From Luteibaculum sp964627445 (GTDB lineage: Bacteria > Bacteroidota > Bacteroidia > Flavobacteriales_D > Luteibaculaceae), in NCBI GenBank assembly GCA_964627445.1, contig CAZVJF010000003.1, positions 1 through 64,000 on the forward strand: a DNA stretch of 64,000 nucleotides, in the 5' to 3' direction. The translations under genes were made by a program, and so were the position numbers. Positions 63,594-64,000 of this stretch are shown here, in pieces (the first letter of the stretch is position 1; each line of letters starts with the position of its first letter). The notes under the pieces were generated by a model. That model was not told the origin of the DNA. It ran no database searches and was given only the letters and a program-made list of their open reading frames with translations.

Positions 63594-64000
63594 GGTATTT
63601 TGGCATTATGGGAATACTGCTCTGTGCTTTTTGCACAACAGCACAGGAAACAAACAGCTTTTTTGTAACCATTAAGTACGATTACAAAAAGCTAGACTCT
63701 GTTTCTACCATGCAACAGCAATTCCTTCCTAAGGAAGCCATCGTTTGGGGGAATGACACCGTAATGTACCAACGCCTTAAAATGGGCATGTTTGAGGTGC
63801 TGCGCAGAGCTACACCCAACTCCGATAGTATAGACCACTACATCAATATTTTCGGTAATAAGATTCTGTACCGCGAAGTGTACGAAATGGATAGCGTCAA
63901 TACCTTTGACTTTAAGTACACCGAAAAGACCAATAAAGTAGACGGGAAACCCTTGCCTATGGCCATCGGCTTATACAAAAACCGGAAGTTCCCCGTTTTC
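63587..64000 (+). CDS. Hypothetical secreted protein, 3' end outside window
   Basis: The first 138 codons are present. The ATG at 63587 overlaps the hydratase stop by 7 bases (different frame), so they are coupled. An export signal (MVRYFGIMGILLCAFCTTAQ) is followed by a soluble domain rich in aromatic residues (FFVTIKYDYKKLDSVSTMQQ). I do not recognise the family. The end is cut by the window. Confidence 0.75.
   Translation, partial: MVRYFGIMGILLCAFCTTAQETNSFFVTIKYDYKKLDSVSTMQQQFLPKEAIVWGNDTVMYQRLKMGMFEVLRRATPNSDSIDHYINIFGNKILYREVYEMDSVNTFDFKYTEKTNKVDGKPLPMAIGLYKNRKFPVF

Overview
The window looks like a chromosomal segment of a member of the Bacteroidota, probably Flavobacteriia. Several signs agree. 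Many secreted proteins end in type IX secretion system (T9SS) sorting domains. There is a PorP/SprF-type protein and two TPR-PD40-OmpA proteins of the PorE type. The promoters that can be read carry the Bacteroidota -7 box TAnnTTTG. There is also a PUR/DUF3276 protein and a leucine dehydrogenase-nusB-DUF1573-yajC-coaE operon. I see no rRNA, tRNA, CRISPR array, transposase, integrase or origin.

Layout. 1-9.0 kb: a leftward three-gene unit. It encodes a small T9SS protein, a secreted tail-fibre-like coiled-coil protein, and a giant SpvB/FG-GAP/Rhs protein that runs off the left edge with its C-terminus unseen. 9.0-10.4 kb: a gene-free stretch and two small envelope proteins. 10.5-19.1 kb: a surface-adhesin operon read leftward, with an 1863-residue protein of 18 Ig-like units and a type B sorting domain, then PorP/SprF, then an OmpA/TPR lipoprotein. 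19.3-29.8 kb: a secreted GH16 glycosidase, housekeeping genes (FKBP isomerase, yaaA, DEAD-box helicase, GroES-like protein, PLP dehydratase, coaE, yajC, nusB, leucine dehydrogenase), and a lipoprotein island flanked by short inverted-repeat elements. 29.8-35.2 kb: ABC exporter, PUR protein, TPR lipoprotein, recA, bcp and a small HIRAN-like protein.

35.3-39.0 kb: a WYL regulator gene and a decayed copy of its 3' end bracket two lipoprotein genes, one of them a metalloprotease. This looks like an acquired or duplicated segment. 39.0-43.1 kb: a rightward operon alkC-lpxL-rarA-kdsA. 43.1-47.3 kb: DoxX protein, queE followed by a second PD40/OmpA protein, and a sulfotransferase-like gene. 47.4-56.95 kb: three tandem large T9SS type A proteins. 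Two of them share a 1.5-kb block of which about 1.15 kb is identical, a strong sign of recent gene conversion or cassette duplication. 57.0-62.7 kb: operon argS-ffh-folD-DUF389. 62.8-64.0 kb: an enoyl-CoA hydratase gene and a truncated secreted-protein gene.

How it fits together: a large share of the window codes for proteins sent through T9SS to the cell surface or medium, plus outer-membrane partners that anchor or export them. The rest is core metabolism and information processing. I do not see a clearly new defence or toxin system. The best candidates for something undescribed are the Rhs unit at the left edge, the WYL-bracketed metalloprotease pair, and the gene-converted adhesin cassette.
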